A stretch of DNA of 64,000 bases from Niallia sp. FSL W8-0635 (GTDB lineage Bacteria > Bacillota > Bacilli > Bacillales > Cytobacillaceae): positions 226,501 to 290,500 of the forward strand of contig NZ_JBBOYD010000001.1 in the NCBI RefSeq assembly GCF_038007965.1, written 5' to 3'. Shown piece after piece: positions 1 through 7,295 of the stretch (positions are counted from its first letter, which is position 1; each line of letters starts with the position of its first letter). The translations under genes and the position numbers were made by a program. The notes under the pieces are model-generated. The model did no database searches and was not told where the DNA came from. It was given only the letters and a program-made list of their open reading frames with translations.

Positions 1-371
1 GAGTGGGATGTCAGTGAATAGGAATAGATGGTTTTGTTATCGGCAAAAATTAATTCATTCGTACTTCTTATAAAAATAGAACGGATTAAAGAAGAATAAT
101 CTACGCTTGGAATGGTTACCTTTTCCAATGGAGTGTCAAAATCTACATGAGATGAAAGCCGGTCTATTAAAGAAGGGCCAACTAAAAGCATAAGTAAAGC
201 AAGGATAGCGAGTGTACTAAAAATGGGACGGAGCAATCTTCTTTTAGGAGGAGTCAAACTTTGCATCTTAGTAGTATTTGCTTTTTGTAAAATTCTTTGT
301 TTATTTTCTTCGGAAAGAGTTATCTCATTAGGGATTGTTTCATCTAATAATTGTTTAACGTTTTTTGACAT
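1..371 (-). CDS. Anti-sigma factor-like membrane protein, N-terminal part
   Basis: Only the first 123 residues lie in the window; the gene continues past the left edge. The ATG overlaps the end of the upstream ECF sigma gene by 17 bp, the usual coupling for a sigma/anti-sigma pair. A cytoplasmic start of about 55 residues with the phrase NEITLSEENKQRILQK is followed by one hydrophobic helix (about 56-72) and then an outside segment. The same phrase pattern (KEITFSEVNKQRVLKK) occurs in the anti-sigma factor at 7288, so the two are related. Its role would be to hold the partner sigma at the membrane until an envelope signal arrives. Function is inferred from context and relation; the C-terminal sensor is not visible. 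Confidence 0.72.
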   Translation of the reverse strand, partial: MSKNVKQLLDETIPNEITLSEENKQRILQKANTTKMQSLTPPKRRLLRPIFSTLAILALLMLLVGPSLIDRLSSHVDFDTPLEKVTIPSVDYSSLIRSIFIRSTNELIFADNKTIYSYSLTSH

Positions 372-888
372 GGTCCGTCTCCTCCTCACTAATTGTTAAT
401 TGGGCTTTTTTTCGTCCTCTTGCTAGTCTAGTTTTTACTGTGTTACTGGAACAGTTTAATATATCGCTAATTTCTTTAACGGATAATTCAGCATAATAAT
501 ATAACCATATTACTTCCTTATATTTCGTTGGAAGTTTATTAAGCAAGGCAGCAATATACGATTTGTCTTCTTGTTTTAAATAAGCTTCTTCAGGAGTCTC
601 TTTTTCAATAAGAAAAGTACTAACAATCTTGGATACTTCTATTTTTCGAAAGGCCCAGCTTTTAAAATAATTTCTGCATTCATTTACGGTTATCCGGTAT
701 AAATATGTTTTAACGCTAGATCTGCCCTCAAATTGATCCAGGTGTAAGTAATAACGGATGAACACTTCCTGCACAATATCCTCGGCTTTTTCTTTGTCCT
801 TTACAAGAGCATAAGCAAGCCGTGTTAAATAGTGACCGTAGGCATCCATCGCGTTTGTAAGCAATTTATCTCTTTCTTGCTTTTCCAA
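355..888 (-). CDS. ECF sigma-70 family RNA polymerase sigma factor
   Basis: A 177-residue ECF sigma factor (SigV/SigX/SigM-like size). Region 2 covers about residues 15-80 (motif DIVQEVFIRYY, then YLYRITVNECRNYFK), and region 4 covers about 105-165, with a helix-turn-helix ending in SSNTVKTRLARGRKK. It would redirect RNA polymerase to envelope-stress promoters. The start is a TTG preceded by AAAGGAGAGGGG. The gene sits directly upstream of, and overlaps, its likely anti-sigma factor. A GAAACC-17-GTCTAA element upstream suggests autoregulation. The specific ECF subgroup cannot be told from sequence reading alone. Confidence 0.93.
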   Translation of the reverse strand: MEKQERDKLLTNAMDAYGHYLTRLAYALVKDKEKAEDIVQEVFIRYYLHLDQFEGRSSVKTYLYRITVNECRNYFKSWAFRKIEVSKIVSTFLIEKETPEEAYLKQEDKSYIAALLNKLPTKYKEVIWLYYYAELSVKEISDILNCSSNTVKTRLARGRKKAQLTISEEETDHVKKR

Positions 889-914
889 ATTCCCCTCTCC
901 TTTCTACCTACAGA

Positions 915-943
915 TTAGACAAAACAAACAAAAGAACGGTTTC
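915..943 (-). promoter_or_regulatory. ECF-type autoregulatory promoter
   Basis: On the minus strand GAAACC (938-943) is separated by 17 bp from GTCTAA (915-920), about 27 bp upstream of the TTG start of the sigma gene. This matches the Bacillus ECF pattern (GAAAC... CGTCTA), as expected for an autoregulated ECF operon. The assignment is by eye. Confidence 0.6.
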
Positions 944-1048
944 TATTTTCAAAGATTTTATGAATTTAATTTATCCCAATTAATTCTAGCACTATAAGTT
1001 CTGAAACGTTCATATAATCTAAAAAGGAAGCGGAGGGGGTCCGGATAG

Positions 1049-1957
1049 ATGAATGTTCTTGATTGCGTAATTATTGGTGCAGGTCCAGCGGGAATGAGTG
1101 CAGCGCTTATGCTAGGGAGAGCTAAGCGGAATATCGTTGTATTGGATGATGGGACGAATCGAAATAGGGTTAGTCATGAATCCCATGGTTTTATTACAAG
1201 AGATGGGATAAGTCCTCAGATGTTTAAAGAATTAGGCATACATGATTTATTGAAATATCCAAGCATTTCTTATTTTAAAGCGACGGTAACGGACGTTGAA
1301 AAGGTAAGTGGGAAAGGCGGGCTACTGCTTGTCAAAACAAAGAATCAAGACGAATACTTAACAGAAAAGCTAATTTTAGCGACAGGTGTCCAAGAGGTAA
1401 TTCCTGTTCCAAATGCAAGGCAATATTATGGGAAGAGTCTATTCAGTTGTCCGTACTGTGATGGATGGGAGTTAAAGGATCAAGCTCTCATTGTTATTGC
1501 CCATACGGAAGCACAAGCCTTACATATGGGGAAATTAATTTACCATTGGTCAAAGGATTTAGTAATCGCAACAAATGGAGCAGCTGTTTCAGCGAAAACA
1601 AAAGAGATTTTTCAGAACCGAAATATTCCTATAATAACAGAACCGGTAAAAAATCTATTAGGGGAAAATGGGTATCTTCAGCAAATAGAATTTAAATCTG
1701 GGAAAAGAATCGCAAGAACAGGTGGTTTTATTGTTCCTTCTTATTATCGTTCCAATCAATTTGTGGAGCAGCTTGGATTGGAAGTTCACCCTAATGGAGT
1801 AGTAGTAACAGATGGATCTGGTCGCACCACCTGTAAAAATGTTTATGTAGCAGGAGAAGCAGAAAAAGCAGGTGCCTCCACTATTCTCATGTCCGCAGCA
1901 GACGGAAGTAAGACCGCAGTTGCAGTGAATACAGACCTTATGGTGGAGCGCTTTTAA
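1049..1957 (+). CDS. NAD(P)/FAD-dependent oxidoreductase, thioredoxin-reductase-like
   Basis: A 302-residue flavoprotein of the thioredoxin reductase fold. The FAD-binding GAGPAG motif is at residues 11-16, a redox CPYC motif is at C134/C137 (CPYCDGWEL), and the second FAD-contact segment is near the C-terminus (NVYVAGEAE). The length and single CxxC fit the small Bacillus TrxR-like flavoproteins rather than true TrxB; the NADPH-binding GxGxxA glycines are poorly conserved (VIAHTEAQA), so the native electron donor and acceptor are uncertain. ATG start with a GGAGGG ribosome site; a TATAAT lies at 1013-1018, but the -35 is weak. It is transcribed divergently from the sigma operon. Confidence 0.85.
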   Translation: MNVLDCVIIGAGPAGMSAALMLGRAKRNIVVLDDGTNRNRVSHESHGFITRDGISPQMFKELGIHDLLKYPSISYFKATVTDVEKVSGKGGLLLVKTKNQDEYLTEKLILATGVQEVIPVPNARQYYGKSLFSCPYCDGWELKDQALIVIAHTEAQALHMGKLIYHWSKDLVIATNGAAVSAKTKEIFQNRNIPIITEPVKNLLGENGYLQQIEFKSGKRIARTGGFIVPSYYRSNQFVEQLGLEVHPNGVVVTDGSGRTTCKNVYVAGEAEKAGASTILMSAADGSKTAVAVNTDLMVERF

Positions 1958-2008
1958 TGGAAGTAGAGGGACGGTTCTACTGCTTCCGCCCCCCAAGCCA
2001 ATGATTCC

Positions 2009-3190
2009 CTACCCTCTTGTCATCGGCAATTGGTTGCTGCTTTTTTTAACGAGTAAATATTGGATGACATCAATATTGCTTGCTTTGAATGAAGCGGCGC
2101 ATGCTTGTAAGTATAGATTCCACATCCGAATAAAGCGTTCATCCTTTGTTTTGCGAATTTCATCTAGATGAGTGATAAAGTTTGCATGCCACATTTCTAA
2201 TGTTTTTTGATAATGGCGGCGAAGACTTTCTAAATCTACTAATTGCAGATTTTCTGTTGTCATATGGCTAACAAGCTCCGCAACACCAGGAATATAACCC
2301 CCAGGGAAAATATATTTATTTATCCACGCGTTGGTTGCCCCTCCTTGTTGGCGAGAAATTCCATGGATTAAGGCAGCACCATCATCTTTTAACAAATAGT
2401 GTACTTGTTGGAAGTAAGCTTGAAGATTTTCCTTTCCCACATGCTCAAACATCCCCACGCTAGTGATACGATCGAATGTAACGTCCTTTAAATCACGATA
2501 ATCCATTAAATGGACGGTTACACTATCCGATATTCCTTTTTCTTTTGCCATTTGCACTACATAGTCATACTGTTCTTGGCTTAAAGTGATGCCGGTTGCC
2601 TTTACCTGATAGTCTTGTACAGCAGTAAAAATAAGATTCCCCCACCCACAGCCAATGTCTAAAAGGTGCTGGCCAGGAGAGAGATTTAATTTTTTTAAGA
2701 TATGATCCACTTTATTTTGCTGTGCCGTTTCTAAAGTGTCTTCAGAATTCTTGAAATAGGCACATGAATAGGTCATGGAACGATCTAACCAAATGTTATA
2801 AAAATCATTGCCAATATCGTAATGATTTTGTACATCTTCTCTACTCTTCGTTTTTGTATGGGACTGTTTGGGAATAAACTTTCTAAACTTATTACTTTGC
2901 ATAAAGCTGGATGCATTTTCATAGGCAGAAGCAATTAAGTCCTTGATACTCCCCTTTATTTCTATTTTTTCATCCATATACGCTTCTCCTAAAGCTAGTG
3001 ACGCGTTGTTGTAAATGTCTTTAATCCGAATAGGTTTTTTAAAAATAAGCTCTACTGTGGGGTTACCATTACCATAAACAGTCGTCTTTCCATCCCAATA
3101 AGTAACCTTTACAGGAATGGTGAAGGAATTGCTTAAAATAGATTTATATACAGTCTTTTCAAACACATCATCCACTTCTTTCTTTCCCAA
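2009..3190 (-). CDS. Cyclopropane-fatty-acyl-phospholipid synthase family SAM methyltransferase
   Basis: A 393-residue member of the CFA synthase family (UfaA/Cfa). The core has the SAM-binding LLDIGCGWG motif near residue 175 and the family signature [13 protein letters not shown] near 122, followed by MTYSCAYF. Such enzymes methylenate or methylate unsaturated acyl chains of membrane phospholipids with S-adenosylmethionine. The start is uncertain: TTG at 3190 has only a distant AGAGGT, while in-frame GTG codons 6 and 9 are also possible. It stands alone, convergent with the flavoprotein gene. The exact modification is not deducible. Confidence 0.88.
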   Translation of the reverse strand: MGKKEVDDVFEKTVYKSILSNSFTIPVKVTYWDGKTTVYGNGNPTVELIFKKPIRIKDIYNNASLALGEAYMDEKIEIKGSIKDLIASAYENASSFMQSNKFRKFIPKQSHTKTKSREDVQNHYDIGNDFYNIWLDRSMTYSCAYFKNSEDTLETAQQNKVDHILKKLNLSPGQHLLDIGCGWGNLIFTAVQDYQVKATGITLSQEQYDYVVQMAKEKGISDSVTVHLMDYRDLKDVTFDRITSVGMFEHVGKENLQAYFQQVHYLLKDDGAALIHGISRQQGGATNAWINKYIFPGGYIPGVAELVSHMTTENLQLVDLESLRRHYQKTLEMWHANFITHLDEIRKTKDERFIRMWNLYLQACAASFKASNIDVIQYLLVKKSSNQLPMTRG

Positions 3191-3381
3191 TATATATGTA
3201 TAATTTTACCTCTTTCTCGTTAAATATGTGGTCATTATGCTCAGGGGAGTCTAAGAAAAAACAATCAATACAAGGAAGTGTAATGGTAAAATAGATAAAA
3301 GAAATGAAAAGAAAGGAACGATTTTCTTTCCATTCAAGACGGAAGAGCATCGAAAATATCTTTGTATGGAGAAGGATAAAA

Positions 3382-3873
3382 ATGACCATAACAACCATTA
3401 ACCAAACGAATCGTGAAAAAGTAAAGTTGTTTTTTCAAGCTCATTGGGGGAGTCCAGAAATGGTACTTTCCACTGGTATATACGACTGTAGCACCCTAGA
3501 AGGATGCATGGTATGTAATGAAACGCAAGAAATTATTGGCCTGATTACCTATATAATAAGAGATTCAGAGTGCGAAATTATCTCTTTAGACAGCTTAATA
3601 GAGGGAAAAGGTATTGGTACAACACTTCTAAATATGGTGGAAGAGATAGCTGGAAAAATGGGTTGTAACAAAATCAAACTAATCACAACAAATGATAATT
3701 TATTAGCATTAAAGTTTTATCAAAAAAGAGGCTATTACTTTTCAGAATTGTTAGTGGGTGCAGTAAAAGAGGCCAGAAAAATAAAACCAGAGATTCCTCT
3801 CCTTGGAAATGACGGCATTCCTATTAGAGATGAAATAGTGCTTGTAAAGAAGTTAGCAGATAACGTACAATAA
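3382..3873 (+). CDS. GNAT family N-acetyltransferase
   Basis: A 163-residue GNAT protein, starting at the ATG that follows GGAGAAGG rather than at an upstream in-frame ATG without a ribosome site. The acetyl-CoA-binding motif A is visible as SLIEGKGIGTTLLNMVEE (about residues 74-91), and the C-terminal NLLALKFYQKRGYY is the usual motif B region. It would transfer an acetyl group from acetyl-CoA to an unknown amine substrate in the cytoplasm. It is followed after about 20 bp by another GNAT gene, so the two probably form one transcript. Substrate unknown. Confidence 0.85.
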   Translation: MTITTINQTNREKVKLFFQAHWGSPEMVLSTGIYDCSTLEGCMVCNETQEIIGLITYIIRDSECEIISLDSLIEGKGIGTTLLNMVEEIAGKMGCNKIKLITTNDNLLALKFYQKRGYYFSELLVGAVKEARKIKPEIPLLGNDGIPIRDEIVLVKKLADNVQ

Positions 3874-3894
3874 AATATTTTTGAGGTGAGAAAT

Positions 3895-4371
3895 TTGACG
3901 ATAACATTAGCATTTTACGAAGAAAAATATATACCGGAGCTAGAAAACTATCTTTTATCGGGGGAACAGCTATATTATACAAGTATCCCTCTTGACGCAT
4001 TAGAACTATGTTTAGTAGAAGAGGAGCGCTACCCTATCGTTATATTAAAAGATGGTACGGTTACTGGCTTTTTTGTCCTTCATGGATGGGAGGGAGTAAA
4101 AGATTATAGTGAGAACAGGGATGCCATTCTTTTACGAGCTTATTCTATTCATCATTCCTATCAGGGTCAGGGAATTGGAAGAGAATCAATGGAACAGTTA
4201 TTTCCTTTTATAAAAGAACAGTTTCCAGTTAAAAATGAAGTGATTTTGGCCGTAAATGTGCATAACATTCGTGCACAATATGTTTATAAAAAAGCGGGAT
4301 TTGAGGATACTGGAAGAAAGGTAATGGGAAAAAAAGGGGCACTCATCATTTTTAGCCGAGAAGTATTATGA
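3895..4371 (+). CDS. GNAT family N-acetyltransferase
   Basis: A GNAT protein of 158 residues when started at TTG 3895, which lies 4-6 bases after GAGGTGAG; a GTG at 3886 is inside that ribosome site and is less likely. Motif A is SYQGQGIGRESMEQLFPF (acetyl-CoA pyrophosphate loop QGQGIG), followed by NVHNIRAQYVYKKAGF, typical of GNATs. Probably co-transcribed with the preceding GNAT gene. The target is not recognisable. The MarR cassette begins about 40 bp after its stop with its own promoter. Confidence 0.85.
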   Translation: MTITLAFYEEKYIPELENYLLSGEQLYYTSIPLDALELCLVEEERYPIVILKDGTVTGFFVLHGWEGVKDYSENRDAILLRAYSIHHSYQGQGIGRESMEQLFPFIKEQFPVKNEVILAVNVHNIRAQYVYKKAGFEDTGRKVMGKKGALIIFSREVL

Positions 4372-4407
4372 AGGACTGTTTAATGGAAGCAGTCTCGAAT
4401 AAAATAG

Positions 4408-4435
4408 TTGCAAAATGCAAATAATTAGCTATAAT
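4408..4435 (+). promoter_or_regulatory. Promoter with palindromic operator before the MarR gene
   Basis: The palindrome TTGCAAAATGCAA (4408-4420) contains the -35 TTGCAA, and TATAAT is at 4430-4435 after a 16-bp spacer. A variant of the palindrome in the same flanking context (AGTTG...TGCAAATAA) precedes the permease gene at 5005-5017. A repressor sitting here would block RNA polymerase, so autoregulation by the MarR protein is likely. Confidence 0.6.
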
Positions 4436-4477
4436 AAAAATAGCTTCAATATTTTAATAAAGGAAGGAGGATTTTTG

Positions 4478-4924
4478 ATGGAAAATCTCCGCGAGGTTTT
4501 ACAAATTACCATGAGAAGATTCGGGGTGCTTGATAAAAATTGTTGTTCCATTGGCAATACGGAAATATCCCTTGTCCAAAGCCACATTTTATATGAAATT
4601 GATAAAAGAAATAATCCGTCGATGCAAGAAATCGCAGAGGTAATTGGAATGGATATTACCACCTTTAGCAGGCAAATTCAATCTTTAGTAAAAATGGAGT
4701 TAGTGAATAAGCAACAGTCAATGAATGATAAAAGAGTATATGTACTCCAATTAACAATGCAAGGAAAAGCCATTGCGACTTCTATTGATAATCAAATGAA
4801 TCAATATTTAGATGAAGTTTTTTCCTTTATGACAGACTTTGAAAAGGATATGGTAATCCGTTCGTTAAAATTATTAAATAGTTCCATGGCTAAAAGTACT
4901 ATGTGCTGTCACCCGGTTAAGTAA
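4478..4924 (+). CDS. MarR family regulator with cysteine pairs
   Basis: A 148-residue winged-helix MarR protein, started at the ATG after GGAAGGAGG (an upstream in-frame ATG at 4415 lies inside the operator). The HTH is around residues 45-70 (MQEIAEVIGMDITTFSRQIQ) and the wing follows at MNDKRVYVLQL. Unusual for MarR proteins is a Cys-Cys near the N-terminus (KNCCSIG, about residue 22) and another at the C-terminus (MCCHPVK), suggesting thiol sensing of a soft metal or metalloid such as As(III). It is followed by a permease, a CC peptide and an ArsN-like acetyltransferase, which supports that idea. Ligand and DNA target are inferred. Confidence 0.82.
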   Translation: MENLREVLQITMRRFGVLDKNCCSIGNTEISLVQSHILYEIDKRNNPSMQEIAEVIGMDITTFSRQIQSLVKMELVNKQQSMNDKRVYVLQLTMQGKAIATSIDNQMNQYLDEVFSFMTDFEKDMVIRSLKLLNSSMAKSTMCCHPVK

Positions 4925-4996
4925 TAATGGCAAGGAGAGTCGCTATGTTCCATTCCATGATTTGTGGAATAGAGAAGTAGGTAACATAGCCTTTGA

Positions 4997-5017
4997 TATA
5001 ATAGTTGTATTTTGCAA
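4997..5017 (+). promoter_or_regulatory. Second copy of the MarR operator, permease promoter
   Basis: TATAAT (4997-5002) is immediately followed by TTGTATTTTGCAA (5005-5017), one substitution in the left arm away from the palindrome before the MarR gene, with the same right flank TGCAAATAA. Here the operator overlaps the expected transcription start. The -35 is not clear. Confidence 0.5.
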
Positions 5018-5036
5018 ATAAAAGGAGGGGGAAGAA

Positions 5037-5903
5037 ATGTGGTATGAGGTATTGAAAAGCTTTATATGGCTTGTAATTGAATTAACAGCTCTATTCATTA
5101 TTGTTTCTTTTATTATAAGCCTTCTTCAAGGATTTATCCGTTACGATAAGGTGAAGGGATGGATGAAAAAGGCACCTCCTATTGTTAGTGCTTTAATTGC
5201 TGTGCTTTTTGCCTTTATCACACCTTTTTGTTCCTGTTCGACAATACCAATTGTCGTAAATCTACTGAGAAATAATATTCGTTTTAGTACGGTAATGATT
5301 TTCCTTTTCTCATCTCCGGTTCTAGACCCGACTATTTTAACAGTGATGACCGTTTTAATGGGTTGGAAAGTAGCGCTTTATTATACGTTGATTACAACGA
5401 TTCTTTCGATTATTCTCGGGTTTGTGCTGGAAAAATGGGGATTTGAAAAAGAAGTGAAAAATGTCATCATTAAAAATGCTCTTCAGGAAGAAAAGGGATT
5501 TAACTTAAGAAATACGTTTTCGGAAATTCTGACATTAATGAAAACTGTTTATCCATTTCTGATCATTGGGGCAGGGATTGGAGCGGTGATAGGGGGAGTC
5601 GTACCAACGGAGTTCGTGGCAACATACCTTGGAGGGGAAAACTGGTGGTTGGTTCCACTAGCAGCGATTATCGGAATTCCTTTATACATTCGATTATCAT
5701 CGATGATTCCAATTTCCCAGATTCTTATTGCAAAAGGCATGGCACTTGGACCGGTTATGGCGATGATGATTAGTTCAGCAGGAGCTAGCCTTCCAGAATT
5801 AAGTTTATTAAATAGTATCTTTAAGCGAAAATTAGTGTTTGCGTTTGTTTTATCGGTTATCTCGATGTCTACGATTTCAGGCTTTTTGTTTTATTTTATA
5901 TAG
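5037..5903 (+). CDS. ArsP/YraQ-type permease (DUF318 family)
   Basis: A 288-residue polytopic membrane protein with about eight hydrophobic helices. The motif ITPFCSCSTIPI (about residues 62-73), with its paired cysteines, is the hallmark of the COG0701 permeases that include ArsP (export of trivalent organoarsenicals) and SO_0444-type metal exporters; the GIPLYIRLSSMIP segment is the matching second half. It starts at ATG after AAAGGAGGGGG. The operator upstream is shared with the MarR gene. Efflux of a thiophilic toxicant across the cytoplasmic membrane is likely; organoarsenical specificity is an inference from the neighbouring acetyltransferase. Confidence 0.85.
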   Translation: MWYEVLKSFIWLVIELTALFIIVSFIISLLQGFIRYDKVKGWMKKAPPIVSALIAVLFAFITPFCSCSTIPIVVNLLRNNIRFSTVMIFLFSSPVLDPTILTVMTVLMGWKVALYYTLITTILSIILGFVLEKWGFEKEVKNVIIKNALQEEKGFNLRNTFSEILTLMKTVYPFLIIGAGIGAVIGGVVPTEFVATYLGGENWWLVPLAAIIGIPLYIRLSSMIPISQILIAKGMALGPVMAMMISSAGASLPELSLLNSIFKRKLVFAFVLSVISMSTISGFLFYFI

Positions 5904-5936
5904 AGGGAAACCAATCAGTAGGAGGAGTGATTTATC

Positions 5937-6071
5937 ATGAACATTTTTAAAAAAATAATCAAAAAAGAGCAGAAAAATGATTGCTGTAACATTATGATAG
6001 AAGAAGTAGGAGAAAAGCAAGAGAACTGCTGTGAGGTGAAGGAGGAGAATAAGGATGAGCGTAAAGCTTGA
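5937..6071 (+). CDS. 44-residue double-CC putative metal-binding peptide
   Basis: A small ORF with a good ribosome site (GGAGGAG, 8-10 bases before ATG) that overlaps the next gene by 17 bp. It encodes a lysine- and glutamate-rich peptide with two Cys-Cys pairs (NDCCNIMIEE and QENCCEVKEE). It resembles the short DCC-motif putative metal-binding proteins found beside permeases in Firmicutes. Four cysteines in 44 residues would suit a chaperone or sink for a soft metal or metalloid delivered to the permease. The function is inferred; that it is translated rests on the ribosome site and overlapping context. Confidence 0.7.
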   Translation: MNIFKKIIKKEQKNDCCNIMIEEVGEKQENCCEVKEENKDERKA

Positions 6072-6549
6072 GAAGATTTTGCAGGAGTATTGGGAAGAGA
6101 TAGCAACTATCTATAGATTGGGCATTCAATCCAGACATGCAACATTTGAGACTAGTGTTCCAGATTGGGAGAAGTGGAGCAGTAGTAAAGATTTATCTTC
6201 AAGCTTTGTTTTAGTGGATGAAGAAGTGAATAGAGTGATTGGTTGGGCTGCTATCAGCAAAGTATCGAATCGCAGGGTGTATCAAGGAGTTGGAGAGCAT
6301 AGTGTTTATCTGCATCCGGATTATCATCGTAAAGGATATGGGAGATTTTTATTAGAAAAATTAATTGAACATTCTGAATCAAATGGCTACTGGACACTAC
6401 AATCAGGTATTTTTCCAGAAAATATTGCAAGTATCCAGCTCCATAAAAGCTGTGGATTTAGAAGTGTTGGGATTCGTGAAAAAATTGGAAAGCTAGACGG
6501 TGAGTGGAGAGATGTAGTATTGATGGAAAGAAGAAGTATGAAATATTGA
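6055..6549 (+). CDS. PAT/ArsN1-like N-acetyltransferase
   Basis: A 164-residue GNAT of the phosphinothricin/arsinothricin/methionine-sulfoximine acetyltransferase group. Recognisable family stretches are RHATFET (about 22-28), GWAAIS, VGEHSVYLHPDYHRKGYG (acetyl-CoA loop), the LQSGIFPENIASIQLH segment, and REKIGKLDGEWRDVVLMERR at the C-terminus. These enzymes detoxify glutamate analogues by N-acetylation; the ArsN1 branch acts on the organoarsenical antibiotic arsinothricin. Its ribosome site (GAAGGAGGAG) lies inside the CC-peptide gene, so the two are translationally coupled. PAT versus ArsN1 cannot be settled by eye; the arsenic-type neighbours favour ArsN1. Confidence 0.83.
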   Translation: MSVKLEKILQEYWEEIATIYRLGIQSRHATFETSVPDWEKWSSSKDLSSSFVLVDEEVNRVIGWAAISKVSNRRVYQGVGEHSVYLHPDYHRKGYGRFLLEKLIEHSESNGYWTLQSGIFPENIASIQLHKSCGFRSVGIREKIGKLDGEWRDVVLMERRSMKY

Positions 6550-6555
6550 TTTTTT

Positions 6556-6589
6556 AAGCCGAGAAGGAAGATGGATACTTTCTCGGCTT
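6556..6589 (+). terminator. Hairpin after the ArsN-like gene
   Basis: A perfect 10-bp stem (AAGCCGAGAA / TTCTCGGCTT) begins 7 bp after the stop codon. The tail ATTGTATTT is only moderately T-rich. Its 3' arm is shared with a second, overlapping hairpin (6584-6621). Confidence 0.6.
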
Positions 6590-6621
6590 ATTGTATTTAA
6601 AAACACAAATACAATAAGCCG
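6584..6621. repeat. Second overlapping inverted repeat
   Basis: CGGCTTATTGTATTT (6584-6598) is perfectly complementary to 6607-6621 across an 8-base loop, giving a 15-bp stem. Six bases of its 5' arm are also the 3' arm of the preceding hairpin, so in RNA the two structures exclude each other. Confidence 0.6.
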
Positions 6622-6667
6622 CTAGAAATTGCCTAATACAAAATTAAAAAAAATAGTGAGAAAAAAA

Positions 6668-6694
6668 GAACCTAAAGGAGGTTTGTGTCGTCTA
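6668..6694 (+). promoter_or_regulatory. ECF-type promoter of the sigma/sensor/ABC operon
   Basis: GAACCT (6668-6673) and the canonical ECF -10 CGTCTA (6689-6694) are spaced like Bacillus SigW/X/V promoters (17 bp between AAC and CGTC). It lies about 28 bp upstream of the sigma ATG, which suggests autoregulation. Confidence 0.6.
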
Positions 6695-6722
6695 AACCTA
6701 ATAGAAAAAGGAGGAGGTTGAA

Positions 6723-7295
6723 ATGCTTGAGAAAAAGCATAGTATGCAACAGAGAGAGCAAATGAGCTCTAATGATCCTCTTGAAAAGGAAGAACGCCTT
6801 ATTTGGTTAATGGATGAGTATGGAAAAAGTGTTGTCCGATTAGCGTATACATATGTTCGTCATAAACAATGGGCAGAGGATATTGCTCAAGATGTATTTA
6901 TAAAATGTTATGAAAATATCGATGATTTTCGAAAGGAGTCATCTTACAAGACATGGTTATATCGGATTACCGTTAATCGCTGCAAAGATGTTTTAAAAAG
7001 TTGGTCTTATAAAAATATCCTGTTCGCAGATTTTCTTTCTTTTAAAAGAGATAGTAAAGAACAATCTGTAGAATCACAAATTCTTTTAAATGAGGAGAAT
7101 CGTTACATCTCCGAGCAAGTCATTTCTTTATCTGTCCCACTTCGAGAAGTGATTATCCTGTATTATTATGAAGGTTTATCCCAATACGAAATAGCAGAGT
7201 TACTAGAATTGAGTGAGAATACGGTAAAGTCCAGAATGCATCGTGCACGTCAGAAGCTAAAAAAACTGCTTGATGGAGGAGATGGAAATGGATGA
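6723..7295 (+). CDS. ECF sigma-70 family RNA polymerase sigma factor
   Basis: A 190-residue ECF sigma factor with an N-terminal extension of about 20 residues. Region 2: DIAQDVFIKCY and TWLYRITVNRCKDVLKSW (about 58-100). Region 4: ALREVI-like PLREVIILYYYEGLSQYE then ELSENTVKSRMHRARQK (about 138-180). The ATG follows GGAGGAGG. Its 3' end overlaps the anti-sigma start by 8 bp. With the CGTCTA promoter upstream, it probably drives its own operon of sensor paralogues and ABC transporter genes. Related in size and sequence to the sigma factor at 355-888. Confidence 0.94.
   Translation: MLEKKHSMQQREQMSSNDPLEKEERLIWLMDEYGKSVVRLAYTYVRHKQWAEDIAQDVFIKCYENIDDFRKESSYKTWLYRITVNRCKDVLKSWSYKNILFADFLSFKRDSKEQSVESQILLNEENRYISEQVISLSVPLREVIILYYYEGLSQYEIAELLELSENTVKSRMHRARQKLKKLLDGGDGNG

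Noticed and set aside
1959..1987. Hairpin after the flavoprotein gene as a terminator
   Set aside because: GGAAG..TAGA pairing with TCTA..CTTCC has a bulge and no T-run on either strand; it looks more like a common intergenic Bacillus motif.
3168..3398. 76-codon minus-strand ORF between the CFA-synthase-like and GNAT genes
   Set aside because: Overlaps the starts of both neighbours, no ribosome site, no recognisable features.
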